64,000 nucleotides of DNA from an uncultured Clostridium sp. (GCA_948468045.1 CAOKGO010000007.1:1-64000); one strand, 5' to 3'. Numbered from the stretch's first letter, positions 9,230 to 19,173 are shown. The notes: generated by a model from the sequence alone, not told the origin. Numbers and translations are program-made.

Positions 9230-10157
9230 TTGAAAAGAATGAAAAAAATAGGATATATTATACTTTTTGTAATTGTGTTAGTTATGTCATTAACTATTTA
9301 TACAAATGCAAGTAAAAAAGATGAAAATAGTCAAAAAGAAAAAGTTTTTTCGGAAATTAAGTTTCTAGAAACAAAATTAGTTAATTTGTTTAATACAATG
9401 AATAGTATAGATACAAGAAATTATAAGGTTACAACAAGCGAATTTTCTAAAGAAACAATAGAAACAACAGAAAAATCAAGCAGCGGTGGTGGAGAATCTG
9501 AACAAGGTGGAAGTTCTGGAGGCGGAAGTGGTGCATCGCGGAGGTAATTCTTCTGAAAGTGGAGAAAAGAGTTCTTCTGAAGAAAATCAAGAAAGTAAAA
9601 AGAAATTTGGAATGAAATCAAATGGAGTTTTAACAAATTCAGATGAAATTAATTGGAATAGTATAAAAAGTGAAATAGAAAATTTATATTTATCATTGCC
9701 AACAATTACTATGGAATTATATCAATTAAATGTTAATCAAGAAGATGTTTTAGGTTTTAATACAGAATATGACAAATTAACTGCAATGGTAAAAGCTGAG
9801 AAGAAAGAAGAAACATTGATGCAATTAACAAAATTATATGAAAATTTACCAAAATTTTTACGTGCTACTGGACAAGATGAGTTGTATATTACGTTAGTTG
9901 AAACAAAAAACAATATATTAAAAGCATATTCAAAGCTAGATGGTCAAAATTGGCAAGAAATTTCAAATGATGTGAAAAGTGGAATTGACAGTTATTCGAG
10001 GTTATTAACAAGCACAGAGGTAGATAGTAGCAAGCAATATAATGTGAGTAAAACTTATATTATGCTAAATGAATTGCAAAAAGCAGTGACTATACAAGAT
10101 AGTTCTGTATTTTTGATAAAATACAAAAATTTGATAGAAGAAATTAATAATATATAG
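9230..10157 (+). CDS. Membrane-anchored protein with Ser/Gly linker, +1 frameshift at CGG
   Basis: Starts at TTG 9230 or ATG 9239 after AAAGGTAGG. Residues ~4-26 are a single membrane helix (GYIILFVIVLVMSLTIY), followed by a charged stretch and a Ser/Gly/Glu-rich linker (GGGESEQGGSSGGGSGAS). In that linker CGG at 9539 is followed by two codons and a stop in the first frame (CGG AGG TAA). A one-base advance gives GGNSSESGEKSSSEENQ, which continues the same low-complexity linker and then a ~190-residue helical extracytoplasmic domain ending at 10157. The linker composition is the same on both sides of the site, showing that one protein is encoded. Function unknown; it precedes rnpB. Confidence 0.8.
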
Positions 10158-10175
10158 TAAATATAACATAAGAAA

Positions 10176-10204
10176 TTGAAATGTTATATTTAATGTGTTA
10201 TAAT
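10176..10204 (+). promoter_or_regulatory. Promoter of rnpB
   Basis: TTGAAA (10176-10181), a 17-base spacer and TATAAT (10199-10204). The predicted start, about 7 bases later, coincides with the 5' strand of helix P1 of the RNA. Confidence 0.8.
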
Positions 10205-10210
10205 AAAAAC

Positions 10211-10592
10211 TAGAGTAAATTGAATAGTCGCTGGTAAATCTCCGAAAGGAATTACGAGAGGAAAGTCCGGGCTTCATAGAGCAAAGATGCTAGATAACGT
10301 CTAGTGAGGGTAACCTTAAGGAAAGTGCAACAGAAAATAACCGCCTTTTTAAATATAGAAAAGTTTTTGATTATATATATTTGAGGTAAGGGTGAAAAGG
10401 TGAGGTAAGAGCTCACCGCCATTATGGTGACATAATGGGTCAGTGTAAACCCCATCTGAAGCAACACCTAAATAGAAGATTAAGCCTGCTCGGCACCTTC
10501 TAACTTGCGTGGCTTGAGGTATATAGTAATATATATCCTAGATAAATGACTATTTTAAAAGACAGAACCCGGCTTACAGATTTGCTCTTTTT
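10211..10592 (+). ncRNA. rnpB: RNase P RNA, class A
   Basis: This is the catalytic RNA of RNase P, which matures tRNA 5' ends. Universal core elements are present: GAGGAAAGTCCGGGCT near 10257, GTGCAACAGAAAATAACCGCC near 10325, GGTAAGGGTGAAAAGGTG near 10384, GAGCTCACCGCC, and the 3' ACAGAACCCGGCTTA. Helix P1 forms from AGAGTAAAT (10212) and ATTTGCTCT (10580), and the following T-run completes a terminator. The GGTAAGGGTGAAAAGGTG arrangement matches class A rather than the Bacillus class B. CGG triplets inside it are not translated. Confidence 0.96.
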
Positions 10593-10664
10593 TTTGCATT
10601 TTTATATATATTATCTAACTTTGGAAATATAAAACAAATTGTATACAATTTTATTAGAATGTAT

Positions 10665-10705
10665 TTATGTTATAGGAAAATCAGAGATTTTTCCTATAAC
10701 ATAAA
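10665..10705. repeat. Intergenic hairpin repeat, copy G
   Basis: TGTTATAGGAAAATC pairs with GATTTTTCCTATAACA. The remaining rnpB-to-next-gene gap (about 10590-10898) is A+T-rich; I see nothing else in it except the next gene's ribosome binding site. Confidence 0.65.
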
Positions 10706-10898
10706 AAATTTTAAAAAACTATTGAAATTTTTAGAAGAATATGATAATATACTTTTACGTATTAATTCTATTATGATATTTTAAATCCTGTTATAACATA
10801 TTTGTTATATTATTTCAAACAACTTAGGCAACATTCAAAATGGTATTTAGTTCGAATAGTTTTTTACGTAAATTCAAAACAAAGGAGGTGAATTTCCT

Positions 10899-11420
10899 AT
10901 GGAACAACAAATTTTAGATATTCTTTTAGAAATGAAACAACAAATGAAAACCTTAGAATTAGGACAAAATGACCTAAAAGAATCAGTACATAGACTAGAA
11001 GAAGGTCAAGCAAGATTAGAAGAAAAACAAACAAGGTTGGAAGAAGGTCAAGCAAGACTAGAAGAAAGACAAACAAAACTGGAAGAAAGACAAACTATAC
11101 TAGAAGAAAATCAAGCAAGATTAGAAGAAAAACAAAATACTTTAGAAGAAGGGCAAAATAATTTACAAAAAGAGCAAAAAAGTTTAAGACAAATGTTTAA
11201 TGATATTATTAACAAAGAGTTATATAAAATCAATCTACTATTAGATAATATTGTTAATAAAGAATTGCCAGAAATAAAAGCATCAGTAAGAAATATTGAA
11301 AATGTCGAATTGTCTGAAATTAAGAGACAACGTGCAATAGATAGTTCTAATATTGCTAAAATTTTAAAAAAGCAAACAGAAATGAATTTACGAAACGAAA
11401 AACATTTTCAAATGTCTTAA
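10899..11420 (+). CDS. Heptad-repeat coiled-coil protein
   Basis: 173 residues after a near-perfect AAAGGAGGTG. Residues ~22-95 are eleven seven-residue repeats of the form RLEEGQA / RLEEKQT / KLEERQT, predicted to make a long parallel coiled coil. The last 70 residues are helical (NKELYKINLLLDN, NIENVELSEIKRQ). No membrane segment is visible. The repeat DNA is itself repetitive, so copy number may vary between strains. A coiled-coil spacer or scaffolding role is inferred only from structure; it is monocistronic and followed by a strong terminator. Confidence 0.75.
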   Translation: MEQQILDILLEMKQQMKTLELGQNDLKESVHRLEEGQARLEEKQTRLEEGQARLEERQTKLEERQTILEENQARLEEKQNTLEEGQNNLQKEQKSLRQMFNDIINKELYKINLLLDNIVNKELPEIKASVRNIENVELSEIKRQRAIDSSNIAKILKKQTEMNLRNEKHFQMS

Positions 11421-11441
11421 AATTCAAAAATAATTCTAATT

Positions 11442-11496
11442 AAGTTAAATGTTATAGTTTAGCATAACATAAATTGCTAAATTGTAACATTTTTTT
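11442..11496 (+). terminator. Terminator after the coiled-coil gene
   Basis: AATGTTATAGTTTAGCA pairs with TGCTAAATTGTAACATT, followed by TTTTTATT. Confidence 0.8.
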
Positions 11497-11575
11497 ATTC
11501 AAATTTTGCCAAAAGTCTTTAAAAAAACAAGAAAATAGTATAAAATGATAAAAAATATATTATTAGGAGAGGAAT

Positions 11576-13268
11576 ATGAACAAAAAATGGCAAATTTATG
11601 AAACAGATGAGAATAAAATTAATGAAATACAAGAAAAATATAAGATAAACAAACTATTAGCCACAATATTAGTAAATAGAAATATCACTAAAAAAGAAGA
11701 CATAAGATTATTTTTAGAACCAACTAGAAACGATTTTCATGACCCATTTTTAATTACAGACATGAAAGTAGCAGTAGAAAGAATAATCAAAGCCATTAAA
11801 AATCAAGAGAAAGTAACAATTTATGGAGATTATGATGTTGATGGAATTACAAGTATAACTGTTTTAAAAAGTTTTTTAAATGACAGAGGTTTAGAAGTAG
11901 AAAGCTATATTCCAAATAGATTAGAAGAGGGATATGGTCTAAACAAAGAAGCAATCGAAAGAATTGCAAATGATGGTTGTGAACTTATGATTACTGTTGA
12001 TTGTGGAATTTCTGCAATAGAAGAAATTGATTATGCAAATTCACTTGGAATTGAAACAATTGTAACTGACCACCATGAGCCAGGAAATACATTGCCAAAA
12101 TCTTATGCAGTAGTTGATAACAAAAGAAAAGACAGTAAATATCCTTTTCGTGAACTTGCAGGAGTAGGAGTTGTTTTTAAATTAATACAAGCAATTAGTA
12201 TAACATTAGAACTAAAAGCAGAAGAATATTTAAAATATTTGGATATAGTGTGTGTTGGAACTATATCAGACATTGTGCCATTAATAAATGAAAATAGAGT
12301 AATTGCAAAATTAGGATTATTATTAATTCGTCAAACAAGAAATATTGGTTTACGTTCTATCATAAATTCTTCTGGATATAGCAAAATAGATTCAACTAGT
12401 ATTTCTTTTGGAATTGCACCTAGAATTAACGCTTGTGGAAGAATGGGAAAAGCAGAAGAAGCATTAGAATTATTGCTATCCAAAAATTATAATAAGGTAA
12501 GTGAACTAACAAAAAATCTAAATGAACATAATCAATTAAGACAAGAAACAGAAAAAAATATTTTTGAAAGTGCAATGGAACAAATAAAAAACGAACACTT
12601 AAATGAAAAAAATACTATCATAGTAGGTGGAGAAAATTGGCATCATGGTGTTATTGGAATTGTATCATCTAAAATTACAGAAATGTATTTTAAACCAAGT
12701 ATTTTACTTAGTTTTGAAGAAGATGGTATAGGAAAAGGTTCACGGAAGAAGTATCCCTGGATTTGATTTACATGATAGCCTAATGCAATGTACAGATATA
12801 ATTGAAAAATTTGGTGGACATAGCATGGCAGTTGGTATTAGTGTAAAAAAAGAAAACTTTTCAAAATTCAAAGAAAAGTTTGAAGAAATTGCTTCTAATG
12901 CTCAAATTGATGAAATTATACCAGTAATCCAAATTGATAGCAAAATTGATGTAAAAGATATTAATAAAGAAATGGTTGAAAGTTTAAAAGAATTAGAACC
13001 TTTTGGCGAGGGAAACAGGATGCCAATATTTGCTTTTAAAAATCTAAAAATTGATTCAATTCGTGCATTATCTGAAGGAAAACATCTAAAACTAACATTA
13101 AAAGATAATAATACAATTATTAGTGCAATTGGCTTTAATTTAGGAAATTTAGCAGAAGAATATCGAATTGGAGATAAGATTGATGTAGTGGGTGTCTTAG
13201 AGATAAATAGTTTTAATGGAGTAGATAGTTTGCAAATAAATATGAAAGATGTAATGAGGTCATTATAA
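11576..13268 (+). CDS. recJ: Single-strand exonuclease RecJ, +1 frameshift at CGG
   Basis: RecJ is a 5'-3' single-strand DNA exonuclease of the DHH/DHHA1 superfamily used in recombination and mismatch repair. The start follows AGGAGAGG. Motif I is YGDYDVDGITS (residue ~83), the metal cluster continues with TVDCGIS, TDHHEPG (motif DHH) and APRINACGRMG. At 12743, CGG follows GKGS; the first frame then stops in 10 codons. A one-base advance gives GRSIPGFDLHD and GGHSMAVG, the canonical DHHA1 motifs. The full protein is 563 residues, normal for Firmicutes. The break would otherwise cut off the DHHA1 substrate-binding half. It is followed closely by rel, as in many Clostridia. Confidence 0.94.
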
Positions 13269-13312
13269 CACAGTTACATAAAAATATCAAATTGTATAAA
13301 GAGGTGAAACAA

Positions 13313-15508
13313 GTGCAAGAAGAAAAAGAAATAACAATTCAAGATGTAATAAATAAAAGAAAACAACATACAAGAAAAATAGACACAAAACTAATCATGA
13401 AAGCATACAACTATGCTAAATCTAATCATGGAGATCAATGCAGGCATTCAGGAGAGCCATATATAATACATCCACTTAATGTTGCATACATTTTAGCAGA
13501 CATAGGATTAGATGATAGCACAATTTGTGCTGCACTTTTACATGATGTTGTAGAAGATACAGAAGTAACAGATGCAGACATTAGGCATGAATTTGGAATA
13601 GAAGTTGCAGAAATGGTTGAGGGTGTTACAAAGCTTGGAACAGTACAATTTGCATCTATCGAAGAACAACAAGTAGAAGATTATCGAAAGATGTTTTTAG
13701 CTATGGGAAAAGACATTAGGGTTATCCTAATAAAATTAGCTGACAGACTTCACAATATGAGGACACTTAAATTTTTAAAAAGAGATAGACAAATTGCAAA
13801 TGCCAAAGAAACAATGGAATTATATGCACCACTTGCAAACCGTTTAGGATTATATTCTATAAAATGGGAATTAGAAGATTTAGGTTTCAAATATCTATAT
13901 CCAGAAGAATATCACGAATTAGTAGAAGGAATTAACAAAAAGAGAGAAGAAAGACTACAATTTATTGAAAAAATTATGGATGACATTCGTACTCAACTAA
14001 AAAAGCAGAAAATAGAAGCAGAAGTTACAGGAAGAGCAAAGCACCTGTATAGTATATATCGAAAAATGAAAAGAGATAATAAAACTTTAGACCAAATTTA
14101 TGACTTATTTGCATTACGTATTTTAGTTCATTCTATTAAGGAATGCTATTCAGCTTTAGGAGTTGTACATGAAATGTATAACCCAATGCCTGGTAGATTT
14201 AAAGACTATATAGCAGTGCCAAAACCTAATATGTATCAGTCTATTCATACTACTTTATTAGGAGATAAAGGAACACCTTTTGAAGTACAAATTCGTACAG
14301 CAGACATGCACCGAATTGCTGAATTTGGTATTGCTGCACATTGGGCATATAAAGAGGCAAATTACTTTGGGAAAAAGACATCTGTAAAAGTTGAAGAAGA
14401 TAAATTAGCTTGGCTTCGTGAAACTTTAGAGTGGCAAAAAGAGATGCAAGACCCACAAGAATTTTTAAATACTCTAAAAACTGAATTATTTGAAGATGAA
14501 GCATATGTGTTTACACCTAAAGGAGCAATTAAGGTTTTACCTAGAGGAGCTACTCCAATTGACTTTGCATATGCCATTCATGCAGAAATTGGGCATCATA
14601 TGACAGGTTGCAAAATAAATAGTAAGATGATGCCAATTATTACAAAATTAAAAACAGGAGACATTGTTGAAATAATCACATCTGAAAATTCTAAAGGACC
14701 TAGTAGAGACTGGCTAAAATTTGTTAAAAGCACAAGTGCAAAAAATAAAATCTTAGGTTGGTTTAAAAAAGCACAAAGGGCAGAAAACATTGAAAAAGGA
14801 AAAGAACTAATCGAAAAAGAAGTCAAAAGAATTGGTTTTACACATACAGATTTATTCAAAAATGAATATATAGAACCAATGCTAGACAAATATAAATATA
14901 AAAACTTAGATGAAATGCATGCAGCAGTCGGGTTTGGAGCAAATTCTGCTGTAAAAGTAATTGCTAGAATGCTACAAGAATATAGAAAAGAACATGAGGA
15001 AGAAAACATCGAAGCTAAAATAGAAGAATTAGCCAAAGCAAGACAGAAAAAAACAAAACCATCAAGTTCAGGAATTATTGTAAAAGGAATAGATAACTGT
15101 TTAGTCAAACTATCAAAATGTTGTAATCCACTTCCAGGAGATGAAATTGTTGGCTATATAACAAAAGGAAGAGGAGTTTCAGTTCATAGAAAAGACTGTG
15201 TAAATGTAGAAGAATTAATATCAGAAGAAAATAGAATGATTGAAGTAGAATGGTATAAGGAAAACGAATCATCTTATCAAGTAGACATAGAGGCATATGC
15301 AAATGACAGAAGTGGTTTATTGATGGATATTTTAAAAGAAATTGGAACAACAAAGGCAAAAATATTAGGAGTAAATACAAAAACAACAAAGCAACAAATT
15401 GCCATAATTGAAGTAACACTTGAAGTAGAGAACCTAGAAGAACTAAATAAAGCTCAAAAGGCAATAAGAAAAGTAGATGGAGTATATGAAGTTCAAAGAA
15501 AGAAATAA
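13313..15508 (+). CDS. rel: Bifunctional (p)ppGpp synthetase/hydrolase
   Basis: 731 residues from GTG 13313, chosen because GAGGTG lies seven bases upstream; an in-frame TTG at 13292 lacks such a site. Rel makes and degrades the stringent-response alarmone. Domains in order: HD hydrolase (LHDVVEDT, RLHNMRT), synthetase (FKDYIAVPKPNMYQSIHTT, FEVQIRT), TGS (VFTPKGAIKVLPRGATPIDF), the helical and zinc-finger-like region (CCNPLPGDEIVGYITKGRG with a following HRKDC) and ACT at the C-terminus. Hydrolase and synthetase motifs are both complete, so it should be bifunctional. The one CGG in the gene is out of frame (GTC GGG), and the frame is intact. Confidence 0.96.
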   Translation: MQEEKEITIQDVINKRKQHTRKIDTKLIMKAYNYAKSNHGDQCRHSGEPYIIHPLNVAYILADIGLDDSTICAALLHDVVEDTEVTDADIRHEFGIEVAEMVEGVTKLGTVQFASIEEQQVEDYRKMFLAMGKDIRVILIKLADRLHNMRTLKFLKRDRQIANAKETMELYAPLANRLGLYSIKWELEDLGFKYLYPEEYHELVEGINKKREERLQFIEKIMDDIRTQLKKQKIEAEVTGRAKHLYSIYRKMKRDNKTLDQIYDLFALRILVHSIKECYSALGVVHEMYNPMPGRFKDYIAVPKPNMYQSIHTTLLGDKGTPFEVQIRTADMHRIAEFGIAAHWAYKEANYFGKKTSVKVEEDKLAWLRETLEWQKEMQDPQEFLNTLKTELFEDEAYVFTPKGAIKVLPRGATPIDFAYAIHAEIGHHMTGCKINSKMMPIITKLKTGDIVEIITSENSKGPSRDWLKFVKSTSAKNKILGWFKKAQRAENIEKGKELIEKEVKRIGFTHTDLFKNEYIEPMLDKYKYKNLDEMHAAVGFGANSAVKVIARMLQEYRKEHEEENIEAKIEELAKARQKKTKPSSSGIIVKGIDNCLVKLSKCCNPLPGDEIVGYITKGRGVSVHRKDCVNVEELISEENRMIEVEWYKENESSYQVDIEAYANDRSGLLMDILKEIGTTKAKILGVNTKTTKQQIAIIEVTLEVENLEELNKAQKAIRKVDGVYEVQRKK

Positions 15509-15517
15509 TGTCGCGTT

Positions 15518-15863
15518 GGGGACGTTTCTTTTGGGACATTTTTGTGAAATTTGGTACACATCTCATCTATATTGTAACTTTTTTATGATTTAAAAATACT
15601 GATATATAAATATTTTTTGTATCTTGGTTCATTTCATAAATCAAAAAATTCTAATGAAATATATGGAGCCTCTTTCACTTAGTCCGAGCTAAAGCTCGAC
15701 ATGAACATTACTCCATATATTTCAAAGAATTTTTAAATTTGTTCCAATCACATTCGATACAGCATAATATTTATATATCAATATTTTTAGATATAATATA
15801 AGTAATAAAAAATTAAGTAGATGTGTCCCAAAATTTACAAAAATGTGAAAATGAAACATCCAT
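15518..15863. repeat. Large nested palindromic element (MITE-like)
   Basis: The outer left arm (GGACGTTTCTTTTGGGACAT, then TTTGTGAAATTTGGTACACA) is the imperfect reverse complement of the right arm ending at 15863. Inside are two more inverted pairs: ATATATAAATATT near 15601 with its partner near 15770, and GAAATATATGGAG near 15656 with CTCCATATATTTC near 15711. The centre holds AGCTAAAGCT. The whole rel-to-hydrolase gap is this element. It contains no transposase gene. Confidence 0.7.
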
Positions 15864-15889
15864 AAAGCATAAGAAAGGAAGTAAGATAA

Positions 15890-16537
15890 ATGATATTAAA
15901 AGAACTAAAGATTGATACTTGGATAGGAGATCCAACTAATTGTTATATTGTGGTAGATGAAAAGTCTAAAGAAACTATGGTAATTGACCCAGCAGGAGAT
16001 GTGGATAAAATAGAAGAGTTAATCGGCATTATGGAAGGAAAGCTTAAATATATTTATTTGACGCATTGCCATGGTGACCATATTTTTGGAGTAACAGAAC
16101 TTAAAAATAGATGTGGTGGAAAAGTTTTGATTCATAGAGAAGATAGCGATGGGTTAAACAATTCACAAGTTAATCTTACACCATATATTGGAATTGGAGA
16201 TATTGAATTAGAAGCAGATTCTCGAATAGATGATGGGGATTTAATTCATTTGGGAAATTTGGAATTTAAGGTTTTTCATACACCAGGTCATACAAAAGGT
16301 GGAACTTGCCTTTATTGTGAAAAGGAAAATTGCTTGTTTTCTGGTGATACTATTTTTAGAGGTACTTGGGGAAGAACTGATTTGCCAACTTCTAGTAGAG
16401 TTGATATTATAAAGTCAATTGAAGAAAAGATTATGGTTTTGCCAGATGATACTATTTTGTATCCAGGTCATGGCATGATGGCAATGCTAAAGGATGAAAA
16501 GCCAATTTATTTGGAATTAAAGCCAAAGTTGTTTTAG
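15890..16537 (+). CDS. Metallo-beta-lactamase-fold hydrolase (glyoxalase II-like)
   Basis: 215 residues after AAGAAAGGAAG. The fold motif THCHGDH (residues ~58-64, HxHxDH) binds two zinc ions; HTPGHTKGG, FSGDTIF and YPGHG supply the remaining ligands. This is the YqgX/hydroxyacylglutathione-hydrolase-like group, usually intracellular thioesterases acting on glutathione- or bacillithiol-type conjugates. The substrate in this organism is not determinable. In Firmicutes such a gene commonly lies between rel and hisS, as here. No in-frame CGG. Confidence 0.88.
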   Translation: MILKELKIDTWIGDPTNCYIVVDEKSKETMVIDPAGDVDKIEELIGIMEGKLKYIYLTHCHGDHIFGVTELKNRCGGKVLIHREDSDGLNNSQVNLTPYIGIGDIELEADSRIDDGDLIHLGNLEFKVFHTPGHTKGGTCLYCEKENCLFSGDTIFRGTWGRTDLPTSSRVDIIKSIEEKIMVLPDDTILYPGHGMMAMLKDEKPIYLELKPKLF

Positions 16538-16751
16538 AAAAAGGTTTCTTGTATAGATGAAATTTTGTTTTTGATTTATGTCTTGCTTAGGGTAGTGAAA
16601 ATGGAAGTTTCATAGGATTTTAATGCAAGAAATGTGGTAAATTGAAAATTGAATATGTTAGCCTTTGTTGGGTATTTACTTTTTTCTGTTCATTGTTGTT
16701 GATAATTTAAGTAATTATGTTAGAGATTTTACAAATATATTAGAAATAAAC

Positions 16752-16780
16752 TTGATAATTATGTAAAATAATAGTATAAT
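16752..16780 (+). promoter_or_regulatory. Strong promoter upstream of a small-peptide gene and hisS
   Basis: TTGATA (16752-16757), a 17-base spacer and TATAAT (16775-16780). About 45 bases downstream is AAAGGAGGACATACAATG. Nothing else is visible in the 16538-16751 gap. Confidence 0.75.
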
Positions 16781-16825
16781 AGTCGAGTAACAAAAGTAAA
16801 TGCTTAAGTAAAAGGAGGACATACA

Positions 16826-16931
16826 ATGGGAAAGTTTCGCAACAGAGCAGCAGCACAAAGAAAGCAAGCAGCAGAACACAATATTAAGTTAGGGAGACGG
16901 GAAAGATGCAAAAGTCAAAAAAAAGAGTTAA
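16826..16931 (+). CDS. Small basic peptide, possible CGG frameshift
   Basis: A near-consensus promoter and AAAGGAGG precede ATG 16826. The peptide begins MGKFRNRAAAQRKQAAEHN, very basic and Ala/Gln-rich. At 16898 there is an in-frame CGG. If it behaves like the 23 clear sites in this window, the peptide continues RGKDAKVKKKS and stops at 16931 (34 residues). If it is read as arginine, the peptide is 46 residues and stops at 16966. Both are open, so the site cannot be judged from this sequence alone. Function unknown; the basic composition would fit an RNA- or ribosome-binding peptide, but this is only inference. Confidence 0.5.
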
Positions 16932-16949
16932 AAATGAGGAGGAGAAATA

Positions 16950-17054
16950 ATGTATCTATTCTATAAGAAACTAACTCATCCACGAGGCATTGGAACTTTT
17001 CCGATGCCTCGTATATTAAAAATAAAAAAGAAAGAAAGTGATAAAAATGAATAA
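16950..17054 (+). CDS. Possible 34-residue leader-like peptide overlapping the hisS start
   Basis: ATG 16950 follows GAGGAGGAG at proper spacing and reads MYLFYKKLTHPRGIGTFPMP before ending at 17054, overlapping the first codons of hisS. The middle of the ORF encodes a strong hairpin (see next entry). This layout resembles a translated leader that could couple to hisS expression, but it has one histidine only and no T-box is visible. It could equally be chance coding over a structured 5' region. Confidence 0.35.
   Translation: MYLFYKKLTHPRGIGTFPMPRILKIKKKESDKNE
16983..17011 (+). promoter_or_regulatory. 11-bp hairpin upstream of hisS
   Basis: CGAGGCATTGG pairs with CCGATGCCTCG (one G-T pair) around an AACTTTT loop. 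No T-run follows, so it is not a normal terminator. It lies about 35 bases before the hisS start and may control hisS translation or mRNA stability. Confidence 0.45.
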
Positions 17055-18364
17055 AACAGAGCCAAGAACATTAGCAGGATTTATGGAATTATTGCCAAAT
17101 GAGCAAATATTATTTGAACAAATGAAAAACACAATAGAAAATACATATCAAAGATATGGATTTTTACCATTAGACACACCAATTATAGAACTATCAGAAG
17201 TACTACTTGCAAAAGCAGGTGGAGAAACAGAAAAGCAAATATATCGTTTTAACAAAGGAGAAACAGACCTATCTTTACGATTTGACCTAACAGTACCTCT
17301 TTCAAAATATGTAGCCAAAAACTATGGAAATTTAAGTTTTCCATTTAGAAGATATCAAATTGGAAAAGTATATCGTGGAGAAAAGACACAAAAAGGAAGA
17401 TTTCGTGAATTTTATCAATGTGACATTGACATTATAGGAGACGAAGAACTAGACATCATAAATGATGCAGAACTTCCAAGTATTATTTACACTATATTTA
17501 GAGAATTTGGATTTAAAGAATTCACTATTTGCATAAATAACCGTAAAATTTTAAATGGACTTTTTGAAAATTTGGGTCAAAAAGAAAATGCAACATCAAT
17601 ATTAAGGATTATTGATAAAATTGACAAAATAGGTAAAGAAGCAGTTATAGAGGAACTAACTAAACTAAATGTAAAAGAAAATGAAATTGAAAAAATTATG
17701 AACTTTATTGCAATAGATGGAGTATCAGACGAAAAAATAGAAAAGCTAGAAAAATTAGGAATTGAAAATGAAGTATATACAAAAGGTGTAGAAGAATTAA
17801 AAGAAGTTGTAAAAAACATCAGATTATTTGGAGTGCCAGACAGCAATTTTAAAGTAGATTTAACTATTGCAAGAGGTTTAGATTACTACACAGGAACAGT
17901 TTATGAAACATTTTTAAATGATTATAGAGAGGTACGGAAGTGTATGTTCTGGTGGTAGATATGAAAATTTAGCAGAATATTATACAGATAAAAAATTGCC
18001 AGGTGTTGGAATTTCAATTGGATTAACTAGATTATTTTATAAACTAAATGAACTAAACTTAATCAAGGCAGAACAAAAATCAGTAGCTCAAGTGCTAGTA
18101 ATACCAATGTTAGAAGATTTAGAAAAACCAATATCTTTAGCAACTAATCTAAGAAAGCTTGGAATAAAAACAGAAATTTATTTGAATAATAAAAAGCTAA
18201 AAGCAAAATTCAAATATGCTGACAAATTAAAAATTCCATATGTTGTGGTAATTGGAGAAGATGAAATTGAAAATAATTGTGTAAATGTAAAAAATATGGA
18301 AACAGGAGAAGAAACAAAAGTTAAAATGGAAGCTGAAGAAATAATGAAAGTTGTAAAAATATGA
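17047..18364 (+). CDS. hisS: Histidyl-tRNA synthetase, +1 frameshift at CGG
   Basis: Class II synthetase that charges tRNA-His. ATG 17047 is the likely start (a GTG at 17038 is also in frame). Motif 2 is FRRYQIGKVYRGE with GRFREFYQCD; the histidine-specific motif ARGLDYYTGTVYE is at residue ~280. At 17935 an in-frame CGG follows REV; the original frame then stops within six codons. A one-base advance gives GSVCSGGRYENLAEYY, the conserved second histidine-binding motif, and the anticodon-binding domain to 18364. The restored length is 438 residues, normal. As the only HisS seen and an essential enzyme, it must be translated through the site. Confidence 0.95.
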
Positions 18365-18389
18365 GAATTGTGATGTAATATATATTCCA

Positions 18390-18431
18390 GAACGTAGCAA
18401 GGCAATTTTAGCTACGTTCTTTATTTTTTTA
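18390..18431. terminator. Terminator after hisS
   Basis: GAACGTAGC pairs with GCTACGTTC, followed by TTTATTTTTTT. It lies between convergent genes and may serve both strands. Confidence 0.85.
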
Positions 18432-18489
18432 AATAAAGATATTATAATTTTACTTTGTACTCACAAAATTAAAAAATTTAGATAGTTTC

Positions 18490-19122
18490 CTATTTATACA
18501 ACAAAGTAATTTTATTCCCATTTTTTTCAATAAACCCATCATCTTTCAAAAGCTTCAATTCACGCATCATAGCACTTCTATCAATACTCAAATAATCAGC
18601 CAAATCAGTTAAAGAGAAAGGCAAAGAAAAAGTCTTATTTAAATTTCTAGTAGAAAGCATAGTAAAATAGCCAATTAACTTATCTCTAATAGACCTTTTA
18701 GTAAGCAACTCAATTCTCATATTCAAATCTGTAACCTTACTTAAAATCAATTCTGGCAAATCCTCTGATAAATCTTGATGAAACTTACAATTATTTCTAC
18801 ATTTGTGCCTAATGTCATTATAACCATAAAAAAGCACAATGCATTTCTCACGTGCTTCAACAAGTAATTCATTATTAGTAGTAATAGTGTAAAAAACCTC
18901 ACCAAAAACGTCATTTTTAGAAAAATGTTCAACAATAGTCCTATTACCATTTAAATCATAGCGAACTAAATCTGCGTTGCCATTTACTAAAATACAAAAT
19001 TGATTTCTTTTTTTGATGTAACTTGTAATAACTTCATTTTTAGAAAAAGTTTTTTTCTGAACCTTATGACAGCAATTTTCAAATTTTTGTACAAATTGGT
19101 TAATATCAAAATTAATATCCAT
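18490..19122 (-). CDS. Crp/Fnr-family transcription regulator
   Basis: 210 residues. Residues ~15-115 form a cyclic-nucleotide-binding-type beta-roll (NEVITSYIKKRNQFCILVNG, DVFGEVF). Residues ~145-205 form the winged helix, with recognition region SLTDLADYLSIDRSAMMREL. Cysteines at CRNNC (residues ~109-113) and near residues 17-18 could bind a redox cofactor, but the classical FNR N-terminal cluster is absent. The gene is divergent from nrdD, and each promoter region holds the same palindrome (GTTGC-N4-GCAAC), so I infer that it autoregulates and controls nrdD, an anaerobic enzyme. Effector unknown. No in-frame CGG. Confidence 0.85.
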   Translation of the reverse strand: MDINFDINQFVQKFENCCHKVQKKTFSKNEVITSYIKKRNQFCILVNGNADLVRYDLNGNRTIVEHFSKNDVFGEVFYTITTNNELLVEAREKCIVLFYGYNDIRHKCRNNCKFHQDLSEDLPELILSKVTDLNMRIELLTKRSIRDKLIGYFTMLSTRNLNKTFSLPFSLTDLADYLSIDRSAMMRELKLLKDDGFIEKNGNKITLLYK

Positions 19123-19159
19123 TTTATAATCCTTTCAGTAAATATTATAACAAAAATAA

Positions 19160-19173
19160 GTTGCAAATGCAAC
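19160..19173. promoter_or_regulatory. Predicted Crp/Fnr operator at the regulator's own promoter
   Basis: GTTGCAAATGCAAC, a perfect 5-bp inverted repeat. On the minus strand a TATAAT is at 19149-19144, putting the operator centre near -30, overlapping the -35 region. That position suggests autorepression. Confidence 0.6.

Noticed and set aside
16983..17011. T-box riboswitch or Rho-independent terminator before hisS
   Set aside because: No T-box sequence, specifier loop or T-run was found; only a simple hairpin is supported.
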